Assembly (NCBI GenBank): GCA_946481615.1
Contig: CAMLOR010000001.1
Coordinates: 21,549-85,548, forward strand
Reading direction: 5' to 3'
DNA length: 64,000 nt
Origin: an uncultured Aquimonas sp.
GTDB lineage: Bacteria > Pseudomonadota > Gammaproteobacteria > Xanthomonadales > Xanthomonadaceae
This document shows positions 9,328 to 18,970 of the stretch, piece by piece. The translations under genes and the position numbers were made by a program. Within the stretch, counting starts at the first letter, position 1. Each line of letters starts with the position of its first letter. The notes below the pieces were generated by a model that did not search any database, was not told the origin of the DNA, and was given only the letters and a program-made list of their open reading frames with translations.

Positions 9328-9669
9328 ATGCGCCGTCGTCGGTCCCTGATCGTTTGGCTCTGCCTGCTCGCCCTGGTCTGGTGCCAGGTCGCCATGGCGG
9401 CGCAGGCGTGTCATGGCGGAATGCCCACAGCGGGCACCGACTGTCACGGGCAAATGGCGGATCAGGACGGTGTGGGTGATGCGCCGGAGTGTCCGACGCA
9501 CGATGTCACGCCGGACCTCGGGAAGCTGCCGACGTTTGCTCCATTGCCCGGTCAACCCATATTTCTTCGGGTGGCAGACCGGGATGCGTCGGGTTGCGAA
9601 AGCAACGAGACCAAACCGGTCGCGCGTGCCGGGCCTCACGTTGGGACGCTCTGCCAACTGTTGATCTAG
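9328..9669 (+). CDS. Small exported Cys/His protein of the copper/silver cluster
   Basis: 113 residues with a clear signal peptide (RRRRSLIVWLCLLALVW, cleavage near AMAAQA). The mature part contains four short Cys-containing stretches (ACHGGM, DCHGQM, ECPTHD, SGCESN) and ends GTLCQLLI, a tail seen in other small proteins upstream of metal-efflux operons. It lies between the P-type ATPase and the CusC-like gene, all on one strand. A periplasmic metal-binding or regulatory role like CopL is likely but unproven. The in-frame start 54 bases upstream lacks a signal-like beginning and was not used. Confidence 0.6.
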   Translation: MRRRRSLIVWLCLLALVWCQVAMAAQACHGGMPTAGTDCHGQMADQDGVGDAPECPTHDVTPDLGKLPTFAPLPGQPIFLRVADRDASGCESNETKPVARAGPHVGTLCQLLI

Positions 9670-9735
9670 ATCCCTCCTCGCTGATCTCGTCGGCCGCGCA
9701 TGCGGCTTTCGGTGTTTCCTGCGCAGGAGCGTCTC

Positions 9736-11037
9736 ATGTACTTCCAATCTTCGCCGCACACCCGGCCAGGGCGGCGCCCAACCCGATCGTTGGGCGCTGC
9801 CCTGTTCGTCGTGTTTTCATTCTCGGCGCTTGCCGCTGACCCGTCGCCTCTTACGCTGGACGAGGCGATGCAGCGAGCTCCGGCGAATGCGCCGCGGCTC
9901 GACGCACAGGCCGCCCGCCTCGAGGCCGCCCGGCAAGACGCGGCACGCGCCGGCCAACTGCCGGATCCGGTCCTTGGGGCTGGAATCGACAACCTCACGG
10001 CAACCGGCGCCGACGCTTTCCGGATCGGCGCGGACGAAATGACGATGCGGCGCATTGGCGTAATGCAGGCGTGGCCGTCCAAGGCGTTGCGCGTGGCTGA
10101 GCGCGAGGTTGCCCGGTCGCAAACCGCGGTGGTGGCCGACGAAGAGATCTGGTTGAAGCGGCAGGTCGAGCGTGCCGCTGGCGAAGCGTGGATCGAATCT
10201 TGGGTCGCCGAGAAGGAACGGGCGTTTCTGCAAGCCCAGCGCGAGGACGCCGAGCGCGCTGCCCGCATCGCCGAAGCGCAGCTGGCCAACGGCAGCAGTT
10301 CGGCTGCCTCGGCATTGGCAGCGGAGGTTGCCGGCGCCGATCTCGAAAGTCAGTTGGTTGCCGCGGACACCGCCATTGCGGCAGCCCGCGCTGGATTGAC
10401 GCGCTGGCTTGGCGAACGCGCTCATGCACCGCTAGGCGCCAACCCGGACTTCGCATCGCTGCCCCTGCCTCCGGCGCGACTGCTGTCGAGCGTGGGGAGT
10501 CATGCGGAACTCGCGGCGTGGAATGCGCGCGAGCGCGCCGCCGACGCCGCGATTGACGTCGCCGTGGCCCGCAAGCGGCCGCAATTCGCATTCGGTGCCT
10601 CCTATGGGGCGCGCAGTGCCGGTCTGCCAGACATGGCGACATTCGAGGTCACGGTCGACCTCCCGGTCTTCGCACGGAACCGACAGGACCGTGACATCGC
10701 CGCACGCCGCGCCGACGCCGAGGCCGTGCGCGCCGAGCGCGAAGAAGCGACCCGTTACCACCGGGAGACGGTGGAGCGCCTGCTCGCGACCTGGTCGGGT
10801 CTGCGGACCGAGCTGGCGCGCCTGACGGAGCGGGTTCTTCCGCTGGCGCAAGACCGGCGAGAAATCGCCTTGGCGGCCTACGCCAACGGTGAACCGATTC
10901 AACCCTGGCTCGATGCCCGGCGCGACGAACTGGCACTGCATCGACGCGCCTTCCAGACGGAGGCCGCGCTCGCCCGCGCCTGGCTACAACTCATCACCCT
11001 GTCCGCGCAGGACACCGACCAGGAAATCGTTCGATGA
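9736..11037 (+). CDS. cusC: TolC-family outer-membrane factor of a CusCBA-type copper/silver efflux system
   Basis: 433 residues with a signal peptide (hydrophobic SLGAALFVVFSFSALAA). The mature chain has the helical hairpin repeats of outer-membrane efflux proteins: LTLDEAMQRAPANAPRLDAQ at the start and an AYANGEPIQPWLDARRDELALH segment near the end. AGGAGC lies 8 bases before the chosen ATG; an upstream in-frame start lacks a signal. It overlaps the adaptor gene by 4 bases, so the C, B and A parts are translated as a unit. The protein lacks a lipobox, unlike the TolC-like protein at the start of the island. Confidence 0.85.
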   Translation: MYFQSSPHTRPGRRPTRSLGAALFVVFSFSALAADPSPLTLDEAMQRAPANAPRLDAQAARLEAARQDAARAGQLPDPVLGAGIDNLTATGADAFRIGADEMTMRRIGVMQAWPSKALRVAEREVARSQTAVVADEEIWLKRQVERAAGEAWIESWVAEKERAFLQAQREDAERAARIAEAQLANGSSSAASALAAEVAGADLESQLVAADTAIAAARAGLTRWLGERAHAPLGANPDFASLPLPPARLLSSVGSHAELAAWNARERAADAAIDVAVARKRPQFAFGASYGARSAGLPDMATFEVTVDLPVFARNRQDRDIAARRADAEAVRAEREEATRYHRETVERLLATWSGLRTELARLTERVLPLAQDRREIALAAYANGEPIQPWLDARRDELALHRRAFQTEAALARAWLQLITLSAQDTDQEIVR

Positions 11038-12470
11038 GCCGCGCAATCGTGGTTATCGGTGGCGTGGCCACCATCGTCATTGCCATCGCGTTGGGCTACG
11101 TCGTCGGACATCGCGCCGCAAGCGCCCCGGCCGCCGAAGCGGAGGGCATGGCGACGGAGCAGAAGTCCGACGAGGCAGTCTTGTACTGGTACGACCCGAT
11201 GGTGCCCGACCAGCATTTCGACAAGCCCGGCAAGTCGCCTTTCATGGACATGATGCTGGTGCCGCGCTATGCCAGCGAAGCCAACGACGCCGGGGTGGCG
11301 ATTTCCCCGGCCTTGCAGCAAAACCTCGGCGTGCGCACCGCGGTCGCCACGCTCGACAGCGTTGCCAACGCGGTCCGTGCGCCCGGCACCTTGCAGTGGG
11401 CCGTGACAGGCGAGCAACGCGTGAGCGCGCGTGTCGAAGGCCTGGTAGAGCAGCTTCACGCCCGTACGCCGTATGCGCGCGTGCGGCGCGGGGACTCGCT
11501 CGCCACGGTGCTGGCGCCGACGTTGGCCAGCGCGATCGCCGAGTACCGGGCCTTGGCTAGCAGTCGTTCGCCCGAGGCACGCCAACTGCAAGGCGCTGCG
11601 CGCACGCGGCTGCAATTGTGGGGGGTGGACCCTGCGCAGGTGTCGTCGCGGGGCGGCCCGCCTCGTATCGTGCTGCACGCCCCGGCGGACGGGGTGTTGA
11701 CGGAGATCGCCGTGCGCGAGGGCGACACCGTCATGCCCGGACAGCTGCTTTTTCGCCTCAACGCGACCGATGCGCTGTGGCTTGAAGCCCGGGTGCCGCA
11801 AGGCAGTGCCGGTCTGCTCCAGACCGGTCAACCCGTGCAGGTGTTCGTGAGCGGCGCATCGGTCCCTCTCGACGCCACGGTCGACGCGGTCCTGCCCGAC
11901 GTCGACCTGGCCACACGAACGCAATCGGTCCGCGTGCTGGTCCCCAACCCTGACGGCGTGCTCGCCGCCGGCGCGTTTGCGGAGGTGGTGTTGCAGTCGG
12001 CCGCGGGTGAGGTGCGCCCGTGGATTCCGAGCGAGGCACTGATACTGACCGGGCGGGCTTCGCGCGTCATCGTCAAGCGCGCCGATGGCACGTTCCAGCC
12101 CGTGGCAGTGACGACCGGCCAACAGGCAGACGAGCGCACGGAAATTCTCTCCGGCCTCACCGGCGGCGAAGAGGTCGTGGTCTCAGGCCAGTTCCTGATC
12201 GACTCCGAGGCCAGCTTGTCCGGATTGCTGTCGCGACTGGAACCGGCAGAGGCGCCGCAGCCCCAAGCCGTCTCGAAGCCGGCCTCAGCGGCGCCGGCCG
12301 CCGCGGCGAAAACCGAACGACGCGTCTTGTACTGGTACGACCCGATGGTGCCCGACAAGCACTTCGAGCAGCCGGGCAAATCGCCCTTCATGGACATGCA
12401 GCTGGTCCCGAAATACGCCGACGAGGACGAGAAGGACGAGGCAAAGGCGCACGACGAGGACTCGCCGTGA
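11034..12470 (+). CDS. cusB: CusB-type RND periplasmic adaptor with two heavy-metal-binding domains
   Basis: 478 residues. An N-terminal membrane anchor (about 5-25) is followed by a [18 protein letters not shown] heavy-metal-binding domain (about 44-82), the adaptor barrel-sandwich, lipoyl and beta-barrel region (about 90-400), and then a second copy of the same domain ([18 protein letters not shown], about 428-465). CusB normally has one such N-terminal region that picks up Cu(I) from CusF through methionines; here a near-copy sits at the C terminus where a CusF-like partner might act. The protein ends in an acidic tail and overlaps the pump gene by 4 bases. Confidence 0.9.
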   Translation: MSRAIVVIGGVATIVIAIALGYVVGHRAASAPAAEAEGMATEQKSDEAVLYWYDPMVPDQHFDKPGKSPFMDMMLVPRYASEANDAGVAISPALQQNLGVRTAVATLDSVANAVRAPGTLQWAVTGEQRVSARVEGLVEQLHARTPYARVRRGDSLATVLAPTLASAIAEYRALASSRSPEARQLQGAARTRLQLWGVDPAQVSSRGGPPRIVLHAPADGVLTEIAVREGDTVMPGQLLFRLNATDALWLEARVPQGSAGLLQTGQPVQVFVSGASVPLDATVDAVLPDVDLATRTQSVRVLVPNPDGVLAAGAFAEVVLQSAAGEVRPWIPSEALILTGRASRVIVKRADGTFQPVAVTTGQQADERTEILSGLTGGEEVVVSGQFLIDSEASLSGLLSRLEPAEAPQPQAVSKPASAAPAAAAKTERRVLYWYDPMVPDKHFEQPGKSPFMDMQLVPKYADEDEKDEAKAHDEDSP

Positions 12471-15400
12471 TCGCCGGTGTCATTCGTGCGGCAGTCGCCA
12501 ATCGCGCTCTCGTGCTCATGGCCACCGTGCTGCTGGCGGCCTGGGGGATTTGGTCGATGGCGCGGCTGCCGCTCGACGCGCTGCCGGACTTGTCGGACAC
12601 CCAGGTGATTGTGCGCACCGAGTGGCCGGGGCAGACACCGCGATTGATCGAAGATCAGGTGACGTACCCGCTCGCCACGACGATGTTGTCGGTGCCGGGC
12701 GTGAAGGCCGTGCGCGCGTTCTCCTTCTTCGGCGACTCGTACGTCTACGTGCTCTTCGATGATGCGACCGACCTGTACTGGGCGCGCTCGCGCGTGCTCG
12801 AGTACCTGAGCCAGGTTCGCGACCGTTTGCCGGAGGCGGTCAACCCGGCCTTGGGTCCGGACGCCACGGGCCTGGGCTGGATCTTCGAATATGCCTTGAT
12901 CGATCGCTCGGGGACGCACGATCTGGGCCAGCTTCGTGCCCTGCAGGACTGGTTCCTGCGCTACGAGCTGAAGACCGTGCCCGACGTGGCGGAAGTCGCG
13001 ACCGTGGGCGGCGCGGTGCGCGCCTGGCAGATCGTGCCCGATCCGCAAGCGCTGGCCGCACGAAACCTCACGGTGGCGCAGCTCGTCGAGGCAGTGCAAA
13101 GCGCCAACGGGGCCAGGGGCGGTTCGGTCATCGAACAAGGCGAAGCCGAGCTCATGGTGCGTAGCGAGGGGTACCTTCGCACGGCGCTGGATTTCGAGCG
13201 CGTCCCGGTCGCCACGGCGCAAGGCGTGCCGGTGCTCTTGGGCGAAGTCGCCCGCATCAGCCGCGGCCCGGTGTTCCGCCGCGGCGTGGCCGAGCTCGAC
13301 GGCGAAGGCGAAGTCGTCGGCGGTGTCGTCATCCTGCGCACGGGCAAAAATGCGCTCGCCGCCATCGATGCGGTGAAAGCCAAGCTGGACGCGCTCAAGG
13401 GCAGCCTGCCGCCGGGCGTGGAAATCGTCCCGACCTACGACCGCAGCGGCCTGATTCGTGACGCGGTCGCGAACCTCGGCGGCAAGCTGGTCGAGGAGTT
13501 CCTCGTGGTCGCGCTCGTGTGCGCCGTGTTCCTGTGGCACCTGCGCTCGGCGCTGGTGGCCGTAATCACCTTGCCGCTCGGAATCCTCACCGCCTTCATC
13601 GTGATGCGCTACCAGGGCGTCAGCGCGAACCTGTTGTCGCTGGGGGGCATCGCGATCGCTATCGGCGCCATGGTCGATGCCGCGGTGGTGATGATCGAGA
13701 ACGCGCACAAGCATCTGGAACACTGGCGCGAGTCACACGGGCGCGACCCGGTCGGGGAAGAGCGCTGGGACGTGCTCACCGAGGCTGCCAGCGAGGTCGG
13801 ACCCGCATTGTTCGTGAGCCTGCTGGTGATCACGCTCTCGTTCGTGCCCGTCTTTGCACTAGAGGCCCAGGAAGGCCGATTGTTCTCGCCACTGGCGTAC
13901 ACCAAGACTTACGCGATGGCGGCATCGGCTGGGTTGGCAATCACGCTGATTCCCGTGCTGATGGGCTACCTGATCCGCGGGCGCATCCGCAGCGAGGCCA
14001 CTAATCCACTGAACCGCGTGCTCATCGCGGCCTACCGGCCCGTGCTCGAAGCGGTGCTGCGCTTTCCGAAGCTGACACTGGTGTTGGCGGCCGTGGTGCT
14101 GGCAGCCACCGCCCTCCCGCTGACGCGCATCGGCAGCGAGTTCATGCCGCCGCTCGACGAGGGCACGCTGCTCTACATGCCCACCGCCTTGCCAGGGCTG
14201 TCGGCGGGCAAGGCCACGCAACTGCTGCAGCTGAGCGACCGCATGATCAAGACCTTGCCCGAGGTCGAGCATGTGTTCGGCAAGGCCGGGCGCGCCGACA
14301 GCGCCACGGACCCCGCGCCACTCGAAATGTTCGAAACCACCGTTACGTTCAAGCCGCGCAGCCAGTGGCGGCCGGGCATGACGATGGACCGGCTGCGCGA
14401 CGAACTCGACCGCGCCGTACGCGTGCCGGGACTCACGAACCTGTGGGTGCCACCGATCCGTAATCGCATCGACATGCTGGCCACGGGCATCAAGAGCCCG
14501 ATCGGCATCAAGGTCTCCGGACGCGACACCGAGGCCCTGGATGTCCTCGCAGGCGAGATCGCTGCCGTGGCCAAGACCGTACCGGGCGTCAGCTCGGCGG
14601 TCGCCGAGCGCGTGTCGGGCGGCCGTTACGTCGACGTCAAGATTCGCCCTGTGGAGGCGGCGCGCTACGGCTTCAACCAACGCGCCTTGCAGGAACTCAT
14701 CAGCACCGTCGTGGGCGGTGAACCGATCGGAGAAACCATCGAAGGACGCGAGCGCTATCCCATCGTCCTGCGCTATCCACGTGATCAGCGCGACACCTTG
14801 GCGCGGCTGGGTGCCTTATCGCTGGTAGCTCCGGGGGGTGAACAACTAACGCTGGGCGCGGTGGCGGACATCACGGTGATGGCGGGTCCACCGATGCTCA
14901 AGAGCGACAACGGACGACTGGTCAGCTACGTGTACGTCGACGTGGCCGGCCGCGACCTGGGCTCGGTGGTGACCGATTTGCAATCGGAGGTCGCCGCGAA
15001 AGTTGCGCTGCCCGCAGGCTACGCCGTCGGCTGGTCGGGGCAGTACGAGTTCCTGCAACGTGCGCTCGAACGCCTGCGCTGGGTAATTCCCGCCACGCTG
15101 GCGATCATCTTCGTGCTGATCTTCCTGGTCTTCCGAAGCGCCAGCGAAGCCGCGGTGATCATGCTCAGCCTGCCGCTGGCATTGGTCGGCGGCCTTTGGC
15201 TGATCTGGTGGCTGGGCCATGCGGTATCGATTGCGAGCGTGATTGGCTTCATCGCACTCGCCGGCGTGGCCGCCGAATTCGGAATCATCATGATGCTGTA
15301 CCTGCGGCATGCCTGGGAAAAGCGCTTGGATGCCAATCCCGATGCGGATGCGGAGGCCTTGAACGACGCGATTCGCGAAGGTGCGGTTCTGCGTGTCCGG

Positions 15401-15631
15401 CCCAAGGCCATGACGGTTGCTGTCATCCTGGCCGGCTTGTTTCCGATTTTGGTCGGCGCCGGTGCGGGCTCGGAGGTGATGCAGCGCATCGCTGCCCCGA
15501 TGGTGGGCGGCATGATCACCGCGCCGCTGCTATCGATGCTCGTCATCCCTGCGGCCTATCTCCTGTTGCAGCGGCGAGCGTTGCGGCAGCGCATGTCGCG
15601 GATTGCCGGTCGCACCACAGGTGCTTCGTGA
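12467..15631 (+). CDS. cusA: CusA-type RND copper/silver efflux pump (HME family)
   Basis: 1054 residues from a GTG at 12467 that overlaps the adaptor stop (GTGA); the open frame runs further upstream but inside cusB. The usual RND layout is present: TM1, a large periplasmic loop, TM2-6, a second loop, TM8-12. The TM4 signature [14 protein letters not shown] matches the Cu/Ag subgroup (HME4) rather than CzcA. Substrate is therefore Cu(I)/Ag(I), expelled from periplasm or cytosol through the CusC/TolC channel, powered by protons. The gene ends the operon; a strong palindrome follows 15 bases after its stop. Confidence 0.93.
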   Translation: MIAGVIRAAVANRALVLMATVLLAAWGIWSMARLPLDALPDLSDTQVIVRTEWPGQTPRLIEDQVTYPLATTMLSVPGVKAVRAFSFFGDSYVYVLFDDATDLYWARSRVLEYLSQVRDRLPEAVNPALGPDATGLGWIFEYALIDRSGTHDLGQLRALQDWFLRYELKTVPDVAEVATVGGAVRAWQIVPDPQALAARNLTVAQLVEAVQSANGARGGSVIEQGEAELMVRSEGYLRTALDFERVPVATAQGVPVLLGEVARISRGPVFRRGVAELDGEGEVVGGVVILRTGKNALAAIDAVKAKLDALKGSLPPGVEIVPTYDRSGLIRDAVANLGGKLVEEFLVVALVCAVFLWHLRSALVAVITLPLGILTAFIVMRYQGVSANLLSLGGIAIAIGAMVDAAVVMIENAHKHLEHWRESHGRDPVGEERWDVLTEAASEVGPALFVSLLVITLSFVPVFALEAQEGRLFSPLAYTKTYAMAASAGLAITLIPVLMGYLIRGRIRSEATNPLNRVLIAAYRPVLEAVLRFPKLTLVLAAVVLAATALPLTRIGSEFMPPLDEGTLLYMPTALPGLSAGKATQLLQLSDRMIKTLPEVEHVFGKAGRADSATDPAPLEMFETTVTFKPRSQWRPGMTMDRLRDELDRAVRVPGLTNLWVPPIRNRIDMLATGIKSPIGIKVSGRDTEALDVLAGEIAAVAKTVPGVSSAVAERVSGGRYVDVKIRPVEAARYGFNQRALQELISTVVGGEPIGETIEGRERYPIVLRYPRDQRDTLARLGALSLVAPGGEQLTLGAVADITVMAGPPMLKSDNGRLVSYVYVDVAGRDLGSVVTDLQSEVAAKVALPAGYAVGWSGQYEFLQRALERLRWVIPATLAIIFVLIFLVFRSASEAAVIMLSLPLALVGGLWLIWWLGHAVSIASVIGFIALAGVAAEFGIIMMLYLRHAWEKRLDANPDADAEALNDAIREGAVLRVRPKAMTVAVILAGLFPILVGAGAGSEVMQRIAAPMVGGMITAPLLSMLVIPAAYLLLQRRALRQRMSRIAGRTTGAS

Positions 15632-15646
15632 TCGTGACGTCGCGCT

Positions 15647-15672
15647 GTTGGACGTGTCCAGACACGTCCAAC
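15647..15672. repeat. Perfect 12-bp inverted repeat between convergent cusA and merR genes
   Basis: Arm GTTGGACGTGTC (15647-15658), two bases CA, then the exact complement GACACGTCCAAC (15661-15672). It lies in the 98-bp gap between two genes that read toward each other. A bidirectional terminator is the simplest reading, although neither side has a T-run, so a protein-binding palindrome is possible. Confidence 0.6.
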
Positions 15673-15729
15673 AAGCTGCGAAACCACACGTGCCGGAGGT
15701 CGGCGCGTGCCGACAAGCGATACGCGCGC

Positions 15730-16158
15730 TCAGACGTGTGCCGTCGCGCCGCGCCGTGTCGAGCGCGCTGAGGGCGAGCGCAGCGCGTCGAGGATGGTGC
15801 ACTGCTCCCTTCGACCGCCCTGGCACCCGGTGATCGTACGTTCGAGCTCCCGCACCATCCGGTTGAGCTCCCGCACCCGGGCCCGGATCTCGTCGAGGTG
15901 CTGTCGGGCGAGTCGGTCGACGTCGCCGCACGAGAGCGAATCGTCGTCGGACAGCGCAAGCAGGCTGCGGATCTCGTCGAGGCTGAAGCCCAGCTCGCGG
16001 CCGCGGGTGATGAAACGCAGCCGCTGGACCTGCCCCTCGGTGTAGTGCCGGTAGCCGCTGTCGGTCCGCGCCGGCGCGGGCAATAGCCCGACCCGTTCGT
16101 AGTACCGGATGGTCTCGATATGGCACCCACTGGCGCCAGCCGCCTCGCCGATTTTCAT
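15730..16158 (-). CDS. MerR-family divalent-metal regulator (PbrR/CadR/ZntR-like)
   Basis: 142 residues. Winged-helix N terminus (ASGCHIETIRYYERVGLLP), long dimerisation helix and a C-terminal metal loop. Cys77 (LSCGDV) at the start of the helix plus Cys112 and Cys120 in CQGGRREQC give the three-cysteine arrangement of Zn/Cd/Pb/Hg sensors, unlike the two-cysteine Cu sensor earlier in the island. The gene is read away from the hydroxylase/CDF pair, and its start codon is 2 bases from the -35 element of their promoter, the classic divergent MerR arrangement. Which metal it senses cannot be read from sequence. Confidence 0.88.
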   Translation of the reverse strand: MKIGEAAGASGCHIETIRYYERVGLLPAPARTDSGYRHYTEGQVQRLRFITRGRELGFSLDEIRSLLALSDDDSLSCGDVDRLARQHLDEIRARVRELNRMVRELERTITGCQGGRREQCTILDALRSPSARSTRRGATAHV

Positions 16159-16160
16159 GC

Positions 16161-16191
16161 TTGACCCTGTAGTCGCTACAGGGTTTAGCCT
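16161..16191 (+). promoter_or_regulatory. Divergent MerR-type promoter/operator (PbrR/CadR-like)
   Basis: -35 TTGACC (16161-16166) and -10 TAGCCT (16186-16191) are separated by 19 bp. The spacer carries a perfect dyad, ACCCTGTAG TCG CTACAGGGT (16164-16184), very close in form to known CadR and PbrR operators. It drives the hydroxylase-CDF genes to the right, while the regulator reads leftwards. Confidence 0.9.
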
Positions 16192-16217
16192 ACACGCATT
16201 CCTGCCTGGAGCCGATC

Positions 16218-17396
16218 ATGGCCGCCCGTGTGCGCTACACCGTGTATCCCGTCACCCTGGCCCTGGTGCTGTGGGCCGCGATGGCCGTGGCGAGCGGCCA
16301 ACTCGCCGGCTGGCCACTACTGGCGATCGTCGCGGCGGCGGGTATCGCACTCGTCGCGGTGCTCGAGCGCGTGCTGCCCTTCGAACCCGCCTGGCTCGCC
16401 GACCAAGGCGACACTCGCACCGATCTCGTGCACGCGCTGGTCAATTGGGCGCTTCTGAGCGCGGGTGCCTTCGTCGTTCATCTCGTGACCGAGGCCGTCG
16501 CGCTGCCGCGCCTGTGGCCCGCCGCTTGGCCCGTGTGGGCGCAGTTGGTCCTGGCGGCCGGCGTGTTCGATCTGGGCCTCTACGCGATGCACGTCCTCAG
16601 CCACCGCTGGCCGTGGGCGTGGCGCTTGCACGCCATCCACCACAGCGCCGAGCGCCTGTACTGGCTCAACGGCGAGCGTCGTCACCCAGTGAGTGCCGCG
16701 CTGATGGCTGCCCCCGGGCTTGTCGTACTCGCGACACTTGGCGCCCCGCCGGCCGTGATCAGCGCATGGCTCGCCGTGGTGGCGGTTCACTTGGCTTTTC
16801 AGCATGCGAACCTCGACTACCGATTGGGGCCGCTGCGTCGCTGGATTGCCGGTGCCGAGACGCACCGCTGGCACCACAAGCGCGAATACGAGGACGCGCA
16901 GGTCAACTTCGGCGAGTTCTTCCTGATCTGGGATCGGCTGTTCGGCACCTTCGTCGAGCCAGCCGCCACGCTGCGTGCCGATGAGGTGGGGCTGCGCCGC
17001 CGCGACGTGCCGGCGGGCTACGTCGGGCAGCTTCGCTGGCCATTCGCGCTTCCCGACGACCTGCGCCGCGCTTTCGATGCCCGCCTGGCCGCCGGTGACG
17101 ACGCGCTGCGCGCCGGTCGCGCGGATGAGGCGATGGCGCAGTACGAAGCCGCGCACATCCTCGGGCAAGCGTGGACCGGACCGCATGTGCGCAGCCACGT
17201 CGCGCTCCTGCGCTGGGCCCTCCACGAGCGGCGGCCGCGCGAGTTGCTCGGCCAGGTGACGCGCATCGTGGCCGCGGCGATGTTCACGTGGCTGTGGGTG
17301 CCGCGCGGCAACCCCGGCAGCACACGCGTGGGGGCGCTGGCGCGTCGTCCCGTCCCTGACGAGTTGGCGACCTTGCTTGCGAAGGCCAATGCGTGA
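16218..17396 (+). CDS. Membrane di-iron hydroxylase (sterol desaturase family) fused to DUF3703
   Basis: 392 residues. Residues 1-275 are a fatty-acid hydroxylase/sterol desaturase domain with several membrane segments and the histidine boxes HVLSH, HAIHHS and HRWHH needed for a di-iron site. Residues about 276-390 match DUF3703, with AHILGQAWTGPHVRSHVALL, a LGQVTRIVAAA segment, VPRGNPGSTRV and an RRPVPDEL end. DUF3703 is usually a separate small protein in metal-resistance clusters. The gene directly follows the MerR-type promoter with GGAG as ribosome-binding site and overlaps the CDF transporter start by 4 bases. A lipid-modifying role in metal tolerance is possible but not shown. Confidence 0.82.
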   Translation: MAARVRYTVYPVTLALVLWAAMAVASGQLAGWPLLAIVAAAGIALVAVLERVLPFEPAWLADQGDTRTDLVHALVNWALLSAGAFVVHLVTEAVALPRLWPAAWPVWAQLVLAAGVFDLGLYAMHVLSHRWPWAWRLHAIHHSAERLYWLNGERRHPVSAALMAAPGLVVLATLGAPPAVISAWLAVVAVHLAFQHANLDYRLGPLRRWIAGAETHRWHHKREYEDAQVNFGEFFLIWDRLFGTFVEPAATLRADEVGLRRRDVPAGYVGQLRWPFALPDDLRRAFDARLAAGDDALRAGRADEAMAQYEAAHILGQAWTGPHVRSHVALLRWALHERRPRELLGQVTRIVAAAMFTWLWVPRGNPGSTRVGALARRPVPDELATLLAKANA

Positions 17397-17998
17397 GCAC
17401 CTGCGGCTGCCACCTCGAGCCCACGCCCGATCCGGTGCAGCGCCGCACGCTGTGGATCGCGCTCGGGCTCAACGCCGCCATGGCCATGGTCGGCTTCGCG
17501 ATCGGCTGGATCGCGCACTCCACCGGCGTGCTGGCCGATGCCCTCGACATGCTGTCAGACGCCGCAGCCTACGCGATCGGCTTGGCGGCCATCGGACGCA
17601 GAGCCACCTTTAAGCGCCGCGCGGCGCAGTGGAGCGGCGCCATCCTCCTCGTGCTCGGCCTGGGCATCGTCGTCGAGGCGCTGCGTCGCGGCCTGATGGG
17701 GAGCGAGCCGCTCAGCGGCTGGATGATGCTCGCCGCCAGCCTGTCGCTGATCGTGAACCTGGGGGTGCTGCGCCTGCTGCGTCCCTTCCAGCAAGGCGAG
17801 GTCCACCTGCGCGCGACGTGGATCTTCACCCGCGCCGACGTCGTGGCCAACATCGGCGTGCTGGTGGCGGCTGCTCTCGTGGCGATTACGCAATCCCGCT
17901 TTCCGGACGTAATTGTCGGCGCTGCGATTGGCGCCTATGTGGTCAAGGAAGCGATCGAGATCTTGCGCGACGCGCAACGCGGCGCGCTAGAGTCATGA
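17393..17998 (+). CDS. Short CDF-family divalent cation transporter
   Basis: 201 residues from a GTG that overlaps the upstream stop (GTGA). Six membrane segments are predictable. The metal-site acidic pairs are in TM2 (DALDMLSDA) and TM5 (ADVVANIGV). It lacks the cytosolic C-terminal domain of CzcD-type CDF proteins, which explains its length of about two thirds of the family norm. A CGCH motif lies at the N terminus. It is co-transcribed with the hydroxylase fusion from the MerR-controlled promoter, so it likely exports the metal that this regulator senses. Confidence 0.85.
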   Translation: MSTCGCHLEPTPDPVQRRTLWIALGLNAAMAMVGFAIGWIAHSTGVLADALDMLSDAAAYAIGLAAIGRRATFKRRAAQWSGAILLVLGLGIVVEALRRGLMGSEPLSGWMMLAASLSLIVNLGVLRLLRPFQQGEVHLRATWIFTRADVVANIGVLVAAALVAITQSRFPDVIVGAAIGAYVVKEAIEILRDAQRGALES

Positions 17999-17999
17999 A

Positions 18000-18446
18000 A
18001 TGACCGAACGTCCGGATGAAGAACGCTCGATACTGGCCCGCGTCGTGGTGATCGATCCGATGCCCGGCTGCGCCTATGGGCTGCAGCGGCGCAATGGCGA
18101 GGTGGATCAAGTCCAGGTCGCCCCGCCGCAGGGTGCGTTGCAGTTCACCACCGCGGTGACGCTGCGCTTCACCGCGGAAACCGCGCGCGATCCGCGCGGG
18201 TTGCATGTCCACGGACCGCGTCACGGCCGGTTCCTGTATATCACCAGCGGCACGCTCGCGCGCCAGGCGGGGTCGTGCTGGACGCGCCGGGCGAAGGTGC
18301 CTCTCGGCGGCATCGATGCTGCCGTGCCGCTCACCCTCGACCTCATGCCCCCGATCATCGAGGCCACCATCGCGGGGCGGGCCGCCGATGGCGGACCGGC
18401 CTGTGCCAGCGTGCCCCTGCTCGTGGCTTGGCGTCACGGACCGTAG
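18000..18446 (+). CDS. DUF5990 family protein
   Basis: 148 residues, starting 1 base after the CDF stop. The pattern fits DUF5990: a VVIDPMPGCAYGLQ beginning, HGPRHGRFLYITSGTLARQA in the middle, SCWTRRAKVPLGGI, and a GGPACASVPLLVAW end. No signal peptide or membrane segment is seen, so it should be cytosolic. Function is unknown. Its position at the end of the MerR-controlled operon ties it to the same regulation but gives no direct role. Confidence 0.75.
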   Translation: MTERPDEERSILARVVVIDPMPGCAYGLQRRNGEVDQVQVAPPQGALQFTTAVTLRFTAETARDPRGLHVHGPRHGRFLYITSGTLARQAGSCWTRRAKVPLGGIDAAVPLTLDLMPPIIEATIAGRAADGGPACASVPLLVAWRHGP

Positions 18447-18529
18447 GCCGGCATCGGATGCCCAACCTGAACTTCGCCGAAGGGGTGCAATTGTGTCCGC
18501 CACGGTTGCGCCACTACCCTAGACGCCGC

Positions 18530-18904
18530 ATGCCGCCCTCCCGCTCACCGCTGTCCGTGCTTCCTCGCCTGCGCCGCTCGCTGCGGCTGGCGGTGCTGGC
18601 GTTGGCGGTGTTCGTGCTCCGGGTCGGCTTGGTCACGGCCTGTGCGCCAAATGATCTGGCCGAATCGCTGGCGGGGGGCGAAGCTTCGGCCTCCGCCAGC
18701 CAGCATGCGGACGATGACGCGTCCACCGATCCCGCGGACCACTCGGGTGGGCACTGCCTGCACTGCAGCTGCCACCACGCGGCCGCCGTGCCGGTGGTCG
18801 TGCTGCCCACCGCGCCGGTCGCAACGCCGACGCTTGTTGCCCTGACGACGGCGGCGCAGGCGAACGCGCCGCCCGACCTCAGCCTGAGACCCCCGATCGC
18901 CTGA
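18530..18904 (+). CDS. Small exported His/Cys-rich protein preceding the czc operon (CopL/CzcI-like)
   Basis: 124 residues with a basic N terminus and a hydrophobic stretch (LAVLALAVFVLRVGLVTA). The middle has a HCLHCSCHH metal-binding cluster after an acidic DADDDAS-like segment, and the protein ends LRPPIA as do CopL-like proteins. The position just before a czcCBA-type operon recalls czcI. No ribosome-binding site is evident at this ATG; an upstream in-frame ATG at 18458 gives a longer, less signal-like N terminus. A possible promoter (TTGTGT at 18491, 18-bp spacer, TACCCT at 18515) would give a nearly leaderless message. Confidence 0.6.
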   Translation: MPPSRSPLSVLPRLRRSLRLAVLALAVFVLRVGLVTACAPNDLAESLAGGEASASASQHADDDASTDPADHSGGHCLHCSCHHAAAVPVVVLPTAPVATPTLVALTTAAQANAPPDLSLRPPIA

Positions 18905-18970
18905 TCCCCGCGGACTGGGACTCGGCGCCGCTGGCGCCGAGACGACGCTTGTCGTTCAGAGGATCGATTC

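Noticed and set aside
12020..12466. Upstream extension of the cusA open frame
   Set aside because: It lies wholly within the adaptor gene. The GTG at 12467 overlaps the adaptor stop and gives the normal CusA N terminus.
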